Below the pieces are notes generated by a model, which worked only from the letters and a program-made list of their open reading frames with translations, searched no databases and was not told the DNA's origin. Source: Gonium pectorale (Eukaryota > Chlorophyta > Chlorophyceae > Chlamydomonadales > Volvocaceae). Taken from it: a stretch of 31,264 bases of DNA. Within the stretch, counting starts at the first letter, position 1, and every line of letters begins with the position of its first letter. Shown here one piece after another: positions 10,874 through 21,904 of this stretch. The DNA is taken from contig LSYV01000011.1 of NCBI GenBank assembly GCA_001584585.1, positions 108,726 through 139,989 on the forward strand, in the 5' to 3' direction. The position numbers and the translations under genes are program-made.

Positions 10874-10968
10874 CGAGTGGCGGCGGCATGCGAACGGCGT
10901 ATCCTCGCCCGCCAAGATGCAGGACGCCGTACCGCCCGCTATGCGACCGCCCGCAATGCATGTGACCC
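10874..10968 (+). repeat. Dispersed repeat family B, copy 2
   Basis: Direct-repeat partner of 10431-10526, 443 bases downstream. The DNA before it (from CAACCCTGAGCGGG at 10720) resembles 11652-11740, where the same 14-mer is followed by a similar TACTG..GGAGGCG.AACAC.TGC. Repeat-derived sequence therefore seems to continue through 10.3-11.8 kb. Confidence 0.55.
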
Positions 10969-11868
10969 TCGCTCGTATGTCACGCCAACTAACGTGGTGC
11001 TGTCTAGCTGACGTGGCTCACTGAGGGAAAGACTACGCGCCCTAGGTAGGACCGGCAAGCCTCAGCTGCCTCTGTAAGCTACTCAGTGTCTGTATACCAC
11101 AGAGTGCGAGACGCAGATAACTGGTCTCGCACTGACGCTGGCCTTCTCGCCAGTCTGAACACTCCAGGGGAACCCGCCCAGGTTACACATAGCGCAGCCG
11201 AACCCCAATACGCACAAACAGTACTCGTAATGCTAACAATAGTGCTCGCTCTCAAGGCGGCACACGGAAACCCAGCAATAAGTGCTAACCGAAGGGGCCA
11301 AACCCAACGGTTTCCTAACCAACCTCCGCGTTTATCACACAATATGACGATATGACAAGCACACGAGATGGCGTGACACGTATGCTGCAGAGCCTTATAG
11401 GGTGGTGTGCGGGTGTGTATGGGGGCAGTAGCCGACGCGATGCACTGAGCAGCACGTGCACCACGGTCGCTGGTGAAGGTGGACGACGACGGCGCCGTCA
11501 GTGAGGTTACACCAAGTCATGGTGCAATGTGGTGGCGGTGTAGATGAGTCACCAAGTTGGGGTGGAACCATGCGGTGGATTGCCGGATCCATACAGCCAT
11601 GTGACAAGCGCTCGACCTTATGCAGGGCGCCAGGCAGGGTGACGGGGCGACCAACCCTGAGCGGGTATCAGTATGATAGACAATCAGTAGGCCTGGGTGC
11701 CGCCGTAACTAGTCAGGTACTGTTGGAGGCGAACACATGCATGTACGGTATGTTGGAGTGGTGAATGCCGTACAAGCCCCGGACACACCCGGAGGTGTCA
11801 GCGGGCGTTGGGTCTTCCCTACGGGGGATATACACAAACCACTGCGGCTGTCGATGGCCTGCGTTTGA
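10969..11868. other. Intergenic DNA, no gene seen
   Basis: Lower-GC sequence with no recognisable coding frame, RNA gene or splice-bounded exon. It holds a partial third copy of the family-B neighbourhood around 11652-11740. Frames are short and share no pattern with known families. Confidence 0.5.
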
Positions 11869-12069
11869 ATGGGCCGTCTCTTCAAGCGAGGGTCCATCTC
11901 CGCGATTGACTACGTGGTCTTTCCGCTGGCCGCCGCACTCACAGTCTACACCGGCTATCACGTTCTGATAGCAGGAAGAGCTTCAACTGGCGAAGGCGCT
12001 GGGCAGGCAGGCTCGGGCACTAGGTTCTTGCTGGACGACCTGAAGAAGGGCAGCGACAAGTCACCCTAG
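11869..12069 (+). CDS. Small single-helix membrane protein or gene fragment, DUF599-like N terminus
   Basis: The frame encodes 66 residues and begins MGRLFKRGSISAIDYVVFPL, followed by a hydrophobic stretch ending TGYHVLIAGRAS and a hydrophilic tail closing with LLDDLKKGSDKSP. The pattern D-(Y/L)-V-x-x-P-L ... Y-H-x-x-(L/I) resembles the first helix of plant and algal DUF599 membrane proteins, which are far longer. Downstream DNA to 12680 does not continue the family. Codon choice in the helix is coding-like (GC-ending) and weaker in the tail. It may be a short real gene, an exon of an unrecognised gene, or a fragment left by duplication. Confidence 0.33.
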   Translation: MGRLFKRGSISAIDYVVFPLAAALTVYTGYHVLIAGRASTGEGAGQAGSGTRFLLDDLKKGSDKSP

Positions 12070-12680
12070 AGAGGTGGGCGGTGCACTGGTCCATTTTTAT
12101 TTGGAAGCGGGTGTCCACGCGGTTGAAACTAGCTGCAGCTGTCGTTGCAGCTTCCTCCTGCGCGCTTGTTTGGCCTAGTCGGGGGTTTGGTGCAGCCCAT
12201 ACTCTCAAGGTCAGCCTACATGTCTGTTGGCTCACAGTCGGCAGTCCGCCTCCGGGATCGGGCCTACGTTGGATACGCGAACCGCCGTGTTTACGGACAG
12301 GACGCTGTCTGAAAGCTCAAGAGCAACATGAGGCGATCGTTGCACGTTGGGAGGTTCTCCCGGTTGGCACGCTGCCACCTTGCGTCCTACCACACGCCCG
12401 CCACATCACCCGCAACACCGCCGCTCCGCCCTGCCCTTTACAGCTATTCTCAGGTGCCTGCCGCGTTTGGAGCAGCAGGCACGGGATCTGCCCCTATCTG
12501 TGCGGGTAACGGCCGTCGCTCGGCGGCATCACTGCAGCAGCCCCGTGCGCGGGTCGCGGCAGCGGCACTGCCTGCCTGCCTTCCTGCCACACCTGCAGCG
12601 CGCTCTCGCCCCTCTCTCGCCCCTCAGCTGCGGAGCCCCCTAGCCGCCAGAGCCGCGACTTCTTGTGAGCGTCAGCAGCC

Positions 12681-15600
12681 ATGGCGGGCAGCGGCAATGC
12701 GGTGCACTACGACCGCTGGTTCCAGGCGGCGGACTCCGACCGGGACGGCCGTGTGACGGGCGGGGACGCGGTGGCGTTCTTCGGCCGGTCGGGGCTGCCG
12801 CGGGAGGTGGGGCCGTGCGGAGGGCTGCGGGGTGGGACGGGGCGCCGCTGTCGGGCACCATGGGACGCATGAGCGGGGAAGGGGTGCTGAGTATGATTGG
12901 CGGGGTGTGTCGGGGTGGGGAGGCGCCATCCGGTGCAGCGGGTGGGGCAAGCAAGGGATCGGCTCCCGGGAGGGGGGGAGGGGAGGGGAGGGGAGGGGAA
13001 CGCCGCCCGAGCTGCCCGAGCCCTCGGGGCACACGGCCCGGCCCGGGAGGTGCCCGTCGTGCAAGGGTCGGGTCCTGGCTGGGCGCACCGGGTGGACACC
13101 TCTCCGACACACCGCGCCTGCCCGCTCAGGGCGGGGAGATCGAGTGCGAGCGCGGTGCCGGGTGTGGTGCCGCTGCAGCTGCTGCTGGCGCTGCTGCTGC
13201 TGGTCTGCGTGTGCAGCGGGGCCCGGAGGCGGCTGGCGGCTCTCCCACCCGGCTGCCACCCGGGGGTGGCCCGTTCGATCCTGTTCCCCCTCCGGCGTGC
13301 TCACTCCGCGCCTTCCCTCGGCTCCCCACCCCGCTCCTCCGGCTCCCACCCCCGCCAGGTGCTCGCCACGGTGTGGGAGCTGGCCAACGACCGGCGCCTG
13401 GGCTACCTGGACCGCATGGCCTTCCACAAGGCCATGAACCTCATCGCGCTGGCACAGTCGGTGAGCGCCCGAGGGGTGGTGGTGGTGCCGGGGCGGTTGG
13501 GGAAGGGGGAGGAGAGGCGGGCGGGGGAGGGGAGTGGATGGCGGCTCCGGGCTGCCGGCGTGCGCAAGGACATGGGCAGTCGGGAGAGCGCTGCGTGGCT
13601 GTTGGCCCCCGGCGGCCAGGCGCTCCGACATGCTCACCTCCATCACTCCACCTGATCGCGTGCCCTCCCCGCCCTGTCCTGCCCCTTTGGTCCCGTTGGC
13701 ACTGACGTCCTGAGCTCGTCACCATCCCCTTCCTCTTCATTGGCCCCTCCCAGGCTCTCCGCCGCCTCCCCTCTCTCTAAGGACGCCTGTCAACCCTCTG
13801 CCCCCTCTGCCCTCTTCCATCCCCCTGCTCCCCCCGCACCGCACGGCCCCCAGGGCCAGCCGGTCACCAAGGACGGCTACCTGGCGCAGATCGACGCGGG
13901 AGGCTTCAGGCTGCCGGTTCTGGCGGGGCTCAGTGACGCGGACGGGAACGCGATAGACCCTCAGCCGCAGCCGCAGGGGGGGCCGGGGGCGGCGGCAGGG
14001 CCGTACGGGCAGGCGTCCGCGGGGCCCAGCGGCAGCGGCCCCGGTCCGCACGCCGCCACCTACTCTGCGCCCCCGCCGCCCGACACCTTCAGCACCGGCC
14101 GCCACAACGCGCCCGGGGCGGGGGCTGAGCACGGCGGACCGCAGCAACAGGGTGAGGGGCGGGGGGGGGCGGGAGGGCCAGGGCGGGAGGGCCAGGGGGG
14201 CGGGCGCAGGGCTGCCCTGGTCCGGCACGGAGGAGGGGGCAGAGGGCGAGCATGCCCAGTTGGACGGCGCCTCCGTGAGCTGCGGAACGAAATGGGGTGG
14301 GGGGGGGCGGTCGCGGGGCCCTCGCATGCACGGGGCTGCACGGGGCTGCAGCTGTGCTGTTGGCGGTGCACGCTGTAATGCCGCAGTGGCAGCAGGGGCT
14401 GCAGCCTACTGCCACCGGCACCGACTCGCCAAGTGGCTGCTGAGCCATTTGGCTGCTTGGGTGTGCGCGCAGCCTGGGGCACCGGGTGGCTGGCCGGGCG
14501 GGCGGGTGGCTGTCCCCGGGGCGCGCGGCTGCCCGCGTGGCCTCCTGTGGCAGCCCACGGGAGCAGGCTCGGCAGGCGGCGGATGCGGCGAGAGCGGGCG
14601 TTGCGCCAGGCGGGCAAACGTGGAGTGAGGGAGACGTGCCGCCCGCCCGGGCCGCCAGCTGCGTGCGGCCGGCTCAACCTGCACGCCCCTCCCCGCTCCC
14701 CGCTCCTCTCCCCAGGCGGCTCGTTCTTCGGCGGTGGCGGCAAGCGGGCCGGCAAGGACGGCAAGCGGCCGCTGCCCATGAAGCTGTGTACCTCCATCAT
14801 CGACGGACTGAAGCAGATCTACTTCACCAAGGCGAGGGCGGGGGCGAGGGCGAGGGGGGCGGGCGCGGGCGCTGTGTGTGGGGCCGGATGAGACAGGGCT
14901 TCAACGGTTGTGCGGCATCTCGTTGGGCGTTGCCGCAACGCTTGCCCCCCTCAGCCCCCCCTCCGATCCCTCCAGGGTCGACATGTGTCTCCGGCCTCTC
15001 TGTCGACAGTCCTGCGATTTCCCACCCGGGACCCATCCGACCCCGACCCCCCTGTCCTCCTGCCCCCAGGTCCGGCCGCTCGAGGAGCAGTTCAAGTTCG
15101 GCCACTTCTTCTCGCCGCTGCTCAACGAGAGCGACTTCGAGGCCAAGCCGTCAGTGCTGCTGCTGGGGCAGTACTCGACAGGTGGGTTGCGGTTGCGGCG
15201 AGCACGTGCGGGGAGGCGGCCCGGGGCCCGGGGCCGGGCTGCTTGCGGGCGGCCCGAGCTCGTCCCGTGGTGCATGTGGCCACCGCCCGCCGCCCACCGC
15301 CCTCCGCCCGCCCGGGTGACGTCCTGCGTCGTGTCCCCGACCCTCACGCACCTTGCGCCCCTGCCCCTCCCCCGCCCCGGCTCCCCGCCCCACAGGCAAG
15401 ACCACGTTCATCAAGTACCTGCTGGGTCGGGACTACCCGGGCACACACATCGGGCCGGAGCCCACCACCGACCGGTTCGTGGTGGTGAGCCGAGGCGCCC
15501 GGGCGGGGCGGGGCGGGGTGGAGGGAGCCGGGGGCCAGGCGGGGTGGGCGCCTGGCGCAGGATGACCGGGGCCGGGTCGGCCGGGTTTTGCCGCTGCTTG

Positions 15601-18600
15601 CCGCGCGTAGTTGCCGAGCTTACGTCCAGCAGGCAAGGCGCCACTATCGTCCCAGCGCCCCCCACCCGGCCCCACACACAGCTCACGCACCCCTGTCGCT
15701 CTAGCGAGGATGGGGTTACGGTGCCGTGAACTTCCCTCCCGTCCTCACGCAGCTTGCCCACGGATTGATTGATCCCCCTTCCTCCCCCACCCCCACCCCC
15801 GCCCCGCCCCCCCGGTGTCCCGGCGGCTGCGTCAGGTTTACCACGGCGCCGAGGAGCGGCGCGTGCCCGGCAACACGCTGGCGGTGCAGCCCGACAAGCC
15901 CTACCGCGGCCTGTCCAGCTTCGGCACCGGCTTCCTGTCGCGGTTCGAGGGCTCGCAGTGCCCCGCCCGCCTGCTGGAGGAGATCACGCTGGTGGACACG
16001 CCGGGTGGGCGGGGCAGGCGGGGGTCGGGAAACAGCGGGCGGGGGTCGCTCTGTGGGAGGGGGCCGGGAAAGGGCTCAGGCGCTCAGCCTGGGCCTGCTG
16101 CTGCTGGTCTGGTTGGGCCGCTTGGGCACCGCTGTGTGCGCCGCAAGCCATGGAGCCGCACGTCCAGCTCCAGCTCGCCGGGGAGACTGTGCGCGCCCTC
16201 TCGCATGCCCCCCTCCTGGCTTGTCCTTCCCCACTCCCCCCGCCCCCCGCCCCGTCCCCCCGACCGCCCACATTGTGCACTCAACTCGCACCCGCCTCTC
16301 CCGTACTTGCCCTACCCCCGCCCCCCGCCCGCCCAGGTGTGCTGTCGGGCGAGAAGCAGCGCATCGAGCGTGCCTACAACTTCGTGGAGATCTGCGAGTG
16401 GTTTGCGGCGCGCTGCGACCTCATCTTCCTGCTGTTCGACCCCTACAAGCTCGACATCAGCGACGAGTTCAAGAGCGTGAGCAGCAGATGGGCGGGGGGG
16501 AGGTGAACGGGGGGCGGGGGAGGGGCTTGGAGAGTGGGACGGGGCAGGGTGGAGTCTCGCTACTGTGTTTTGGGGTGGCAAGAGGCTTGCATGCCATGGA
16601 GCATGCGTATCAGTGTGTGGGACGAATGGGAGCCATGGCATAAGGCGAGCCAAGCACGAGCAAAGTGGATGTGTCGTGCGTTGTGGAGCGGAGGGGTATG
16701 TGGTAGCCTGCGAGCGCTGATGGATTGCCCCGCCGCCGACGAGCCGGGCAGGGAGGCAGGGCAGCTGACGTCGCCCCCGAGTCCTCGTTTGGTCGCACCT
16801 CCTCCCCGCGCCCCCCTCCCCTCCCCCTGGTACCTAAATGCGACGGACCACCGGGAGGACGGCCTCGCACTCTGTGACGTTGGGACCCCTCCCCGACCCG
16901 CCCCCAGGTGATCAACTGCCTGCGGGGCCACGACGACAAGGTGCGCGTCATCCTGAACAAGGCCGACCAGGTGGACCAGCAGCAGCTCATGCGCGTGTAC
17001 GGGGCGCTCATGTGGAGCCTGGGCAAGGTGTTTAGGAGCCCAGAGGTCTGCAAGGTGAGGGGGGCGGAGGAAGGGGGCAGGGGGGGTAGCATCGTGCTGA
17101 GGGGAAACGGAAGAAGGCGTTTGGTAGAGTAGCGTGTTGGCATAATTGGTTTCGGGACGAGCAGCGCGTTGGCTGTGCAGCAAAGAGGGCTGTGCAACGG
17201 AGAAGGGAGCGCCGGGCGTGGGTCTACTGGGCGGATCCCAGTTATGGGCGGTAGGTGTACCCGATTTGCGGTGGATGGGGAAGCACTGGTGCCGTGCTGT
17301 CAGTGCAGTGCAGTGCAGGGGAGCTGGCGCCCGTCACCCCCTGCTCCCGGGTCCGTCCTCGCCCACCAACGGGGTCTCGTGCCTCCCGCCCACCCTCTCT
17401 ACCGCAACCCCTCCCCCCCCTCTCCCGCCCCCGCCCCCCCGCCCGCCCCCAGGTGTACGTGGGCTCCTTCAACAGCGAGGCGCCCATCAACGAGCGCGTC
17501 AATCCGTACGGCAAGCCGCTGTTCGAGGCGGAGCAGAAGCAGGTGGGGCAGGGCGGGGGGCAGGGCGGGGCCCGACGCGGAGGACCGGTGCGCGCGGGGT
17601 AGCCGTGGCGGGAAGGACCAGGCGGCCGGCGGGGGGGGCGGGCGCAGCTGCACGGTCCGCACCCATCGGTGAGCAGCGGCTGGCACGCGTGTGTCACGCG
17701 TGTGTGTGTGTGGTGGGGGGGTGAGGGGGCGCCTTGTGTCGGCTGGACTCTGTGGCGCCGCGTTCCTTTCGCTCCGCTTTCACCGCCTCCCGCGCCTCCC
17801 GCCGCGCATCGCCCCGCCCCGCCCGCATGTACTTGCCCACCGCAAGCCCGCGCCTCTTAACAGCGCCCTCCGACCCCCCGCCATCCCTCTCGTTCACCCT
17901 CCCCGCCACCCTCCCGCAGCTGCTGGCTGACCTGTACGAGATTCCGCAGCGCTCCACGGACCGCAAGATCAACGAGTTCGTCAAGCGGGTGCGGGCGGCC
18001 AAGATACACATCCTGGTGCGCGAGGGGCGAGGGGCGGGGTTGGTGGAGGCGGGGCCGGCGCTGCCGATGGTGCACGGCGGGGGGCAGGCAGCTGCTGTTG
18101 GCTGTATGCCTTGTGCCCATGGCGTATGTGCCGCCCTCCCTCGACTCCCTGCGGTATCACCCGTGCGGGCGAAGACATGCTGCTCCCCGCCCTCCCGCCC
18201 CCGCCCCCCCCCCCGCCATCCCTCTCGTTCATCCCTCCCCGCCCCCCTCGCCCCGCCAGCTGATCGGCCACCTGCGCAAGCAGATGCCCAGCATGTTCGG
18301 CAAGGAGAAGGCGCAGAAGAAGCTGATGGACGACATCATATCCAACTTCGAGGAGGTCAGCAGGGAGGGAGGAAGGAAGGGAGGAGGGGCAATGCGTGGC
18401 GACTGGGGTGGTAACTGGGGTGGCGACTGGGATGGCCGGGGGCGGGCGGGGATGGGGGCAGACTGGAGTGGAGCCCTCCAGGGGGCAGGCTCTGGGGCCA
18501 TCGCACGAGAGGCAGGTCGGGAGACGGGATGCGTTGCCGGCTGTCGGCACTGGAAAGGAAGGTCGAGGCACGGCGGTCTTACCCCGGCCCCTGAACCTTC

Positions 18601-18875
18601 CGCTTGGCGCACCCTCCGCCCCCCCTGTACCGGACCCCCTGCCTCCCCCCGCAGGTGCAGCGCGAGTACCACCTGCCGCGGGGTGACTTCCCCGACCCGG
18701 GCCGCTTCCGGGACATCCCTGGAGTCGTCGGGAGGCAAGGGCACACAGGGGATAGGNNNNNNNNNNNNNNNNNNNNNNNNNNNNNNNNNNNNNNNNNNNN
18801 NNNNNNNNNNNNNNNNNNNNNNNNNNNNNNNNNNNNNNNNNNNNNNNNNNCGTCGCGCGCGGTCCGTCCGTCCGT

Positions 18876-18906
<31 letters not shown>

Positions 18907-19397
18907 CGTCGTCGCGAGGGGGGGGGGGGGGGGGGGGGGAGAGGAGCCCCTGCCGGGAACGGAGGGCGGAGGCGCAGGGGGGAGGAATGTCGCGCTGCGA
19001 GCGCGTGCCGTATTGGGCGCGAGGGCTCAGGCTGGAGGCCGTGCGACGGCCCGGCTTCCGGGAGGTCTGTGGGCAGGAGGTCTTTGGGCAGGCAAGAGCA
19101 GAGCGGAGCGACGTTTGCGGTCCGTTCCTCCTGCTCCGGTTTCCTCCAGCGCAGCGCGCCCCCGCATGGAGAACATGCGTCTCTCAGCCTGGCCGGTGGC
19201 CAGTCGGGCCGTCCGTTGGGGCCCCGTCCCCCGCCCTCAGAACACCGCTAGCTTTGATCCCCGAGTGTCCCCCCTCCCCTCCTTCGCCTGCCCCGCCCCG
19301 CCCGCAGGTGACCAAGAGCATGATGCAGGCGATGGAGGACGTGTTGTCGGTCGACATACCCAACCTGGTCAAGCAGTTTGACAACCCCTTCCCGTGA
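12681..19397 (+). CDS. EHD: EH-domain dynamin-like ATPase (EHD protein, plant-type), interrupted by an assembly gap
   Basis: EHD proteins are dynamin-related ATPases that bind and remodel endosomal and plasma membranes in endocytic recycling. Exons are 12681-12806, 13359-13460, 13854-14151, 14716-14831, 15070-15181, 15396-15484, 15836-16004, 16337-16476, 16908-17054, 17453-17542, 17920-18015, 18260-18355, 18655 to about 18718, at least one in or near the gap, and 19308-19397 (TGA). As in plants, the EH domain is N-terminal: EF-hand loop DSDRDGRVTGGD, then LPRE-VLATVWELANDRRLGYLD. A Gly/Pro/Gln linker follows (about residues 110-190). The GTPase-like domain has P-loop GQYSTGKTT (247-255), DTPG (335-338) and NKAD (401-404). 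The helical region includes FNSEAPINE, GHLRKQMPSMFGKEKAQKK and REYHLPRGDFPDPGRF. The last exon is VTKSMMQAMEDVLSVDIPNL...NPFP. The start has good context (GCCATGG). Expected total is about 590 residues. Confidence 0.92.
12967..12999 (+). repeat. G-rich (GGGGA)n tract, possible G-quadruplex, in EHD intron 1
   Basis: Several runs of four or more G are separated by single A on the coding strand (GGGGAGGGGAGGGGAGGGG), 160 bases after the first donor. Such a tract could form a quadruplex in the pre-mRNA. Intron 12807-13358 is otherwise without features. Confidence 0.6.
14832..15069 (+). other. GC-AG intron in EHD
   Basis: The upstream exon must end ...IDGLKQIYFTK and the next must begin VRPLEEQFKFGHFF, since EHD proteins are collinear here. 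The only junction that keeps both is ACCAAG|GCGAGG ... CCCCCAG|GTCCGG, a non-canonical GC donor in phase 0. The nearest GT, at about 14873, would add unrelated Gly/Ala/Arg residues. Confidence 0.8.
18757..18850. other. Assembly gap (94 N) inside EHD
   Basis: The right border is low complexity: CGTC/CGT repeats (18851-18917), then a run of 22 G (18918-18939). About ten residues of the conserved EHD C-terminal region are missing between the exons flanking the gap (the F-x-K-F part before the VTKSMMQ exon), so an exon probably lies here. Confidence 0.9.
18851..18939 (+). repeat. Low-complexity CGT repeats and a G22 homopolymer
   Basis: Trinucleotide CGT/CGTCG repeats are followed by A and 22 consecutive G at 18918-18939. 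This would stall sequencing and probably explains the adjacent gap. It lies in an EHD intron. Confidence 0.85.
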
Positions 19398-21904
19398 GGC
19401 CGCCAGGGAAGCGGCTGTGGGGGCCGCCGGCCGGCCCGTGAACCGGGGGGACCTGCGGCTGTAGCTGGCCGGTGGCCGCCGGCGCCAAGATAGCGGCCTG
19501 GCCGGTGGCCGGGGGGCCGGGGGCTCCGGTCGCAGTCTGAGCGCTGCAGCGGCGGGGCCTGTCGCCCCACCCCGGGCTGACGCACCCGTGCACCCGCCTG
19601 GTCCCGTCACACGCGAGCTGCCGGGGCCAGTGTCTGGGCGCGCTGCCCTGCCGTTTGTTCCGCTTCTGTTTCCAAGTGCCCATCGTCTGTGGATGTTGCG
19701 ACAGGGCGACCGTTGGCTAACGTTATGATTGAAGGTTATCGTGCGGCACTGCCCCTTCCGTAGTGGTGCGCAGTTGAAAAGAGTGCAGTGAAGTGAAGGG
19801 CGACGGGTGGGTATTGGCCCACGCCTGGATCGCGTAGACCCTGCGCCTTTCAGGGCGGTGTTGATTAGACGCTCGTCCGCTACATGCTTGCTCGGTACCG
19901 GCAAGCTCCCGCTACGATCTGCGCGGAGCTTAAAAGAGCCCAAGTTATATGGCGCAGGCTTGCGGCTTCAGCTAGGTTGGGTGGGCATGCTCCTTGTACG
20001 GGGCAGTTTGCGCGCGCTCCACCACACTGTTGGAAGAAGAGGGGAACGGAGGAGTCTGGAGGGTCAGAATGAGGCGACACTCTTGCTGTATACAGCGATG
20101 CAGCCTCGACTTGGTCCCCTTTGGTACACCCTAGCAGGAAGCAAAATCTCGCCTGTGATTTTCATGTATGCGCGAGATGCAATGGCCTTCTCAGGCAAGC
20201 AGTGCGCTCGCAAGCCGCCCCAGGGTGCAGTCACCTAGGCACCTGGAGCCGATGCTGGCACCGTGCAGACTACCGTAATGACAGGAAGCGCACGTCGTCG
20301 CTGGCCTGGCTTCATTGGGTTCCCTACTGCACATGACAATGCAACCTCGCAGGGCACATGTGCCAAATAGGGACAGCAATCCCGCTTCCCGCATGTGAAA
20401 TGCCAACCGACTACCGGCCAACTACACGACATCGGCCGAATGCGATCGTGCATTGGCGTGACGTGCTGACGTCTATATTAGAATCCGAACCGCGTTTTCA
20501 GATGAATAAAACTTGTTACGCCATACGTATGTACATGCTTGGCACGCCCTCATGCCTGTTATATTCAGGATCAAGGCACATAACCTAGCACATTTTGTCA
20601 GTATCCAGTGGCTGATCCGGAACCGGAACGCTGCATGTTGGCGGAGAAACAGCTGGCGCCCACGCTACCAGCCAGCTACACAGGGATTATGCTGCAAAGC
20701 AGAATATAACCCGGGGTGGGCCTGTGCGGGTCGGCTGTCGCGACCTTGACCGTTGGCGCCGCCCAGGCCCACGTTCCGCCTGCGGCCAGGCGACCATTCA
20801 TTGCTCCAGCAATCCGCAGTTATTACGGTCATTCAGTCCAGTTACTGGAGAGGGATACGCCCTGGGTCACGCGGCTGACTACCTCCGCTGCCAAGTGTCG
20901 CTTGGCGGGTGGAGCCAGCATTTCGGCAAACCGCCGAGACCGCAGTGGAATATCCGGCGCAACAGCGCACGCAGGATTATATATGACAGGTCGGCGCGCC
21001 CGGCGGTTGCCAAGGACACGACTGTCATCACAGCGGCCATGGAGGCGGTCCGCCGCGGTTTGCCTGCTTGCTGTGCAATATATCGGCAGCGCTTGAAGCG
21101 CTCAATGACTATGTCAGGTTAGCATGTGGAAGGGCTGTGTTATGGGACGCGACCCTGCGTCCCTGCCTGACTATGTGGCCTGAAACGCTCCTTAGCCAGC
21201 TAGCGTTCTCGTCGGCCATGGTTCGATCGTGACGTTTCAAGGGCCCACAGCATGAGGGATTGCTTGCCCATAGCAACCCCCGCACCTCCCACACTACTGT
21301 ACAGGTCACGTCATGCACGCTCATTCTCTCGCAGTGCTCAGCAACGCCGATGTTCTGGAAAGCTTTACCGTTTGCCGTATCCTGCCCACAGTTCCACTGC
21401 CGAGGCGGGAGAGCTGCGACTGTGCCTCGGCTCGGCCCGTCCGCCGTGCGCGGCATATAATGCTGCTGGGGCTGCTCGCCGAGCGCATTGCCCACACGCA
21501 GTGAAGGCCGAACGGTCAGTGTCTGGGCCATCAACGCCGCCTCGCTGCAGGACGGCATACGGCCGTTGCAATCGTTTCCACCTCCCTCCGCGTTGAAGCA
21601 CACTGGGCGCCCCTGACGCCGTCGCCCAAGCTCCGCCCGGTCTCCCCACTCGTCAGGTGGGCAGGGGGGGCAGTGGAGGAGTGCATCGGGCGTGCGCAGC
21701 TGTTGTCTTGGACTGTGAAAGGGTCTCTGAGCCGCATGCCCTCTGCCCTTCGGTTACACAGCTGCGCTGCCGATGCTGCTGTTGTGAGTCAGGGAGGGGT
21801 GGAGGCAAGGCTCGGCAAGGAGCTCCGACGACAGCATTACTTAAGTCTCTACGGCCCCCTGCCTCCTCCTAAATCGTTCCCCGCTTGGGGGAGCAGACCC
21901 CAAC
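19398..21904. other. Intergenic region between EHD and the tail-anchor gene cluster
   Basis: The first 250 bases are GC-rich and are probably EHD 3' UTR; I see no TGTAA there. Beyond about 19.7 kb composition falls, and I recognise no gene on either strand. At 20882-20912 a segment ending GTGTCGCTTGGCGGGTGG matches the 5' leader of both duplicated genes (24406-24435 on -, 25433-25462 on +). The last 250 bases should hold the promoter and 5' UTR of the gene at 21905. Confidence 0.5.

Noticed and set aside
12328..12756. Frame overlapping the EHD start as a possible longer N terminus
   Set aside because: It is out of frame with the EH domain; the ATG at 12681 has good context and the EH domain begins right after it.
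21220..21240. GGTTCGATC, resembling a tRNA B-box
   Set aside because: No A-box or cloverleaf arms could be found at the right distance; no tRNA is supported anywhere in the window.
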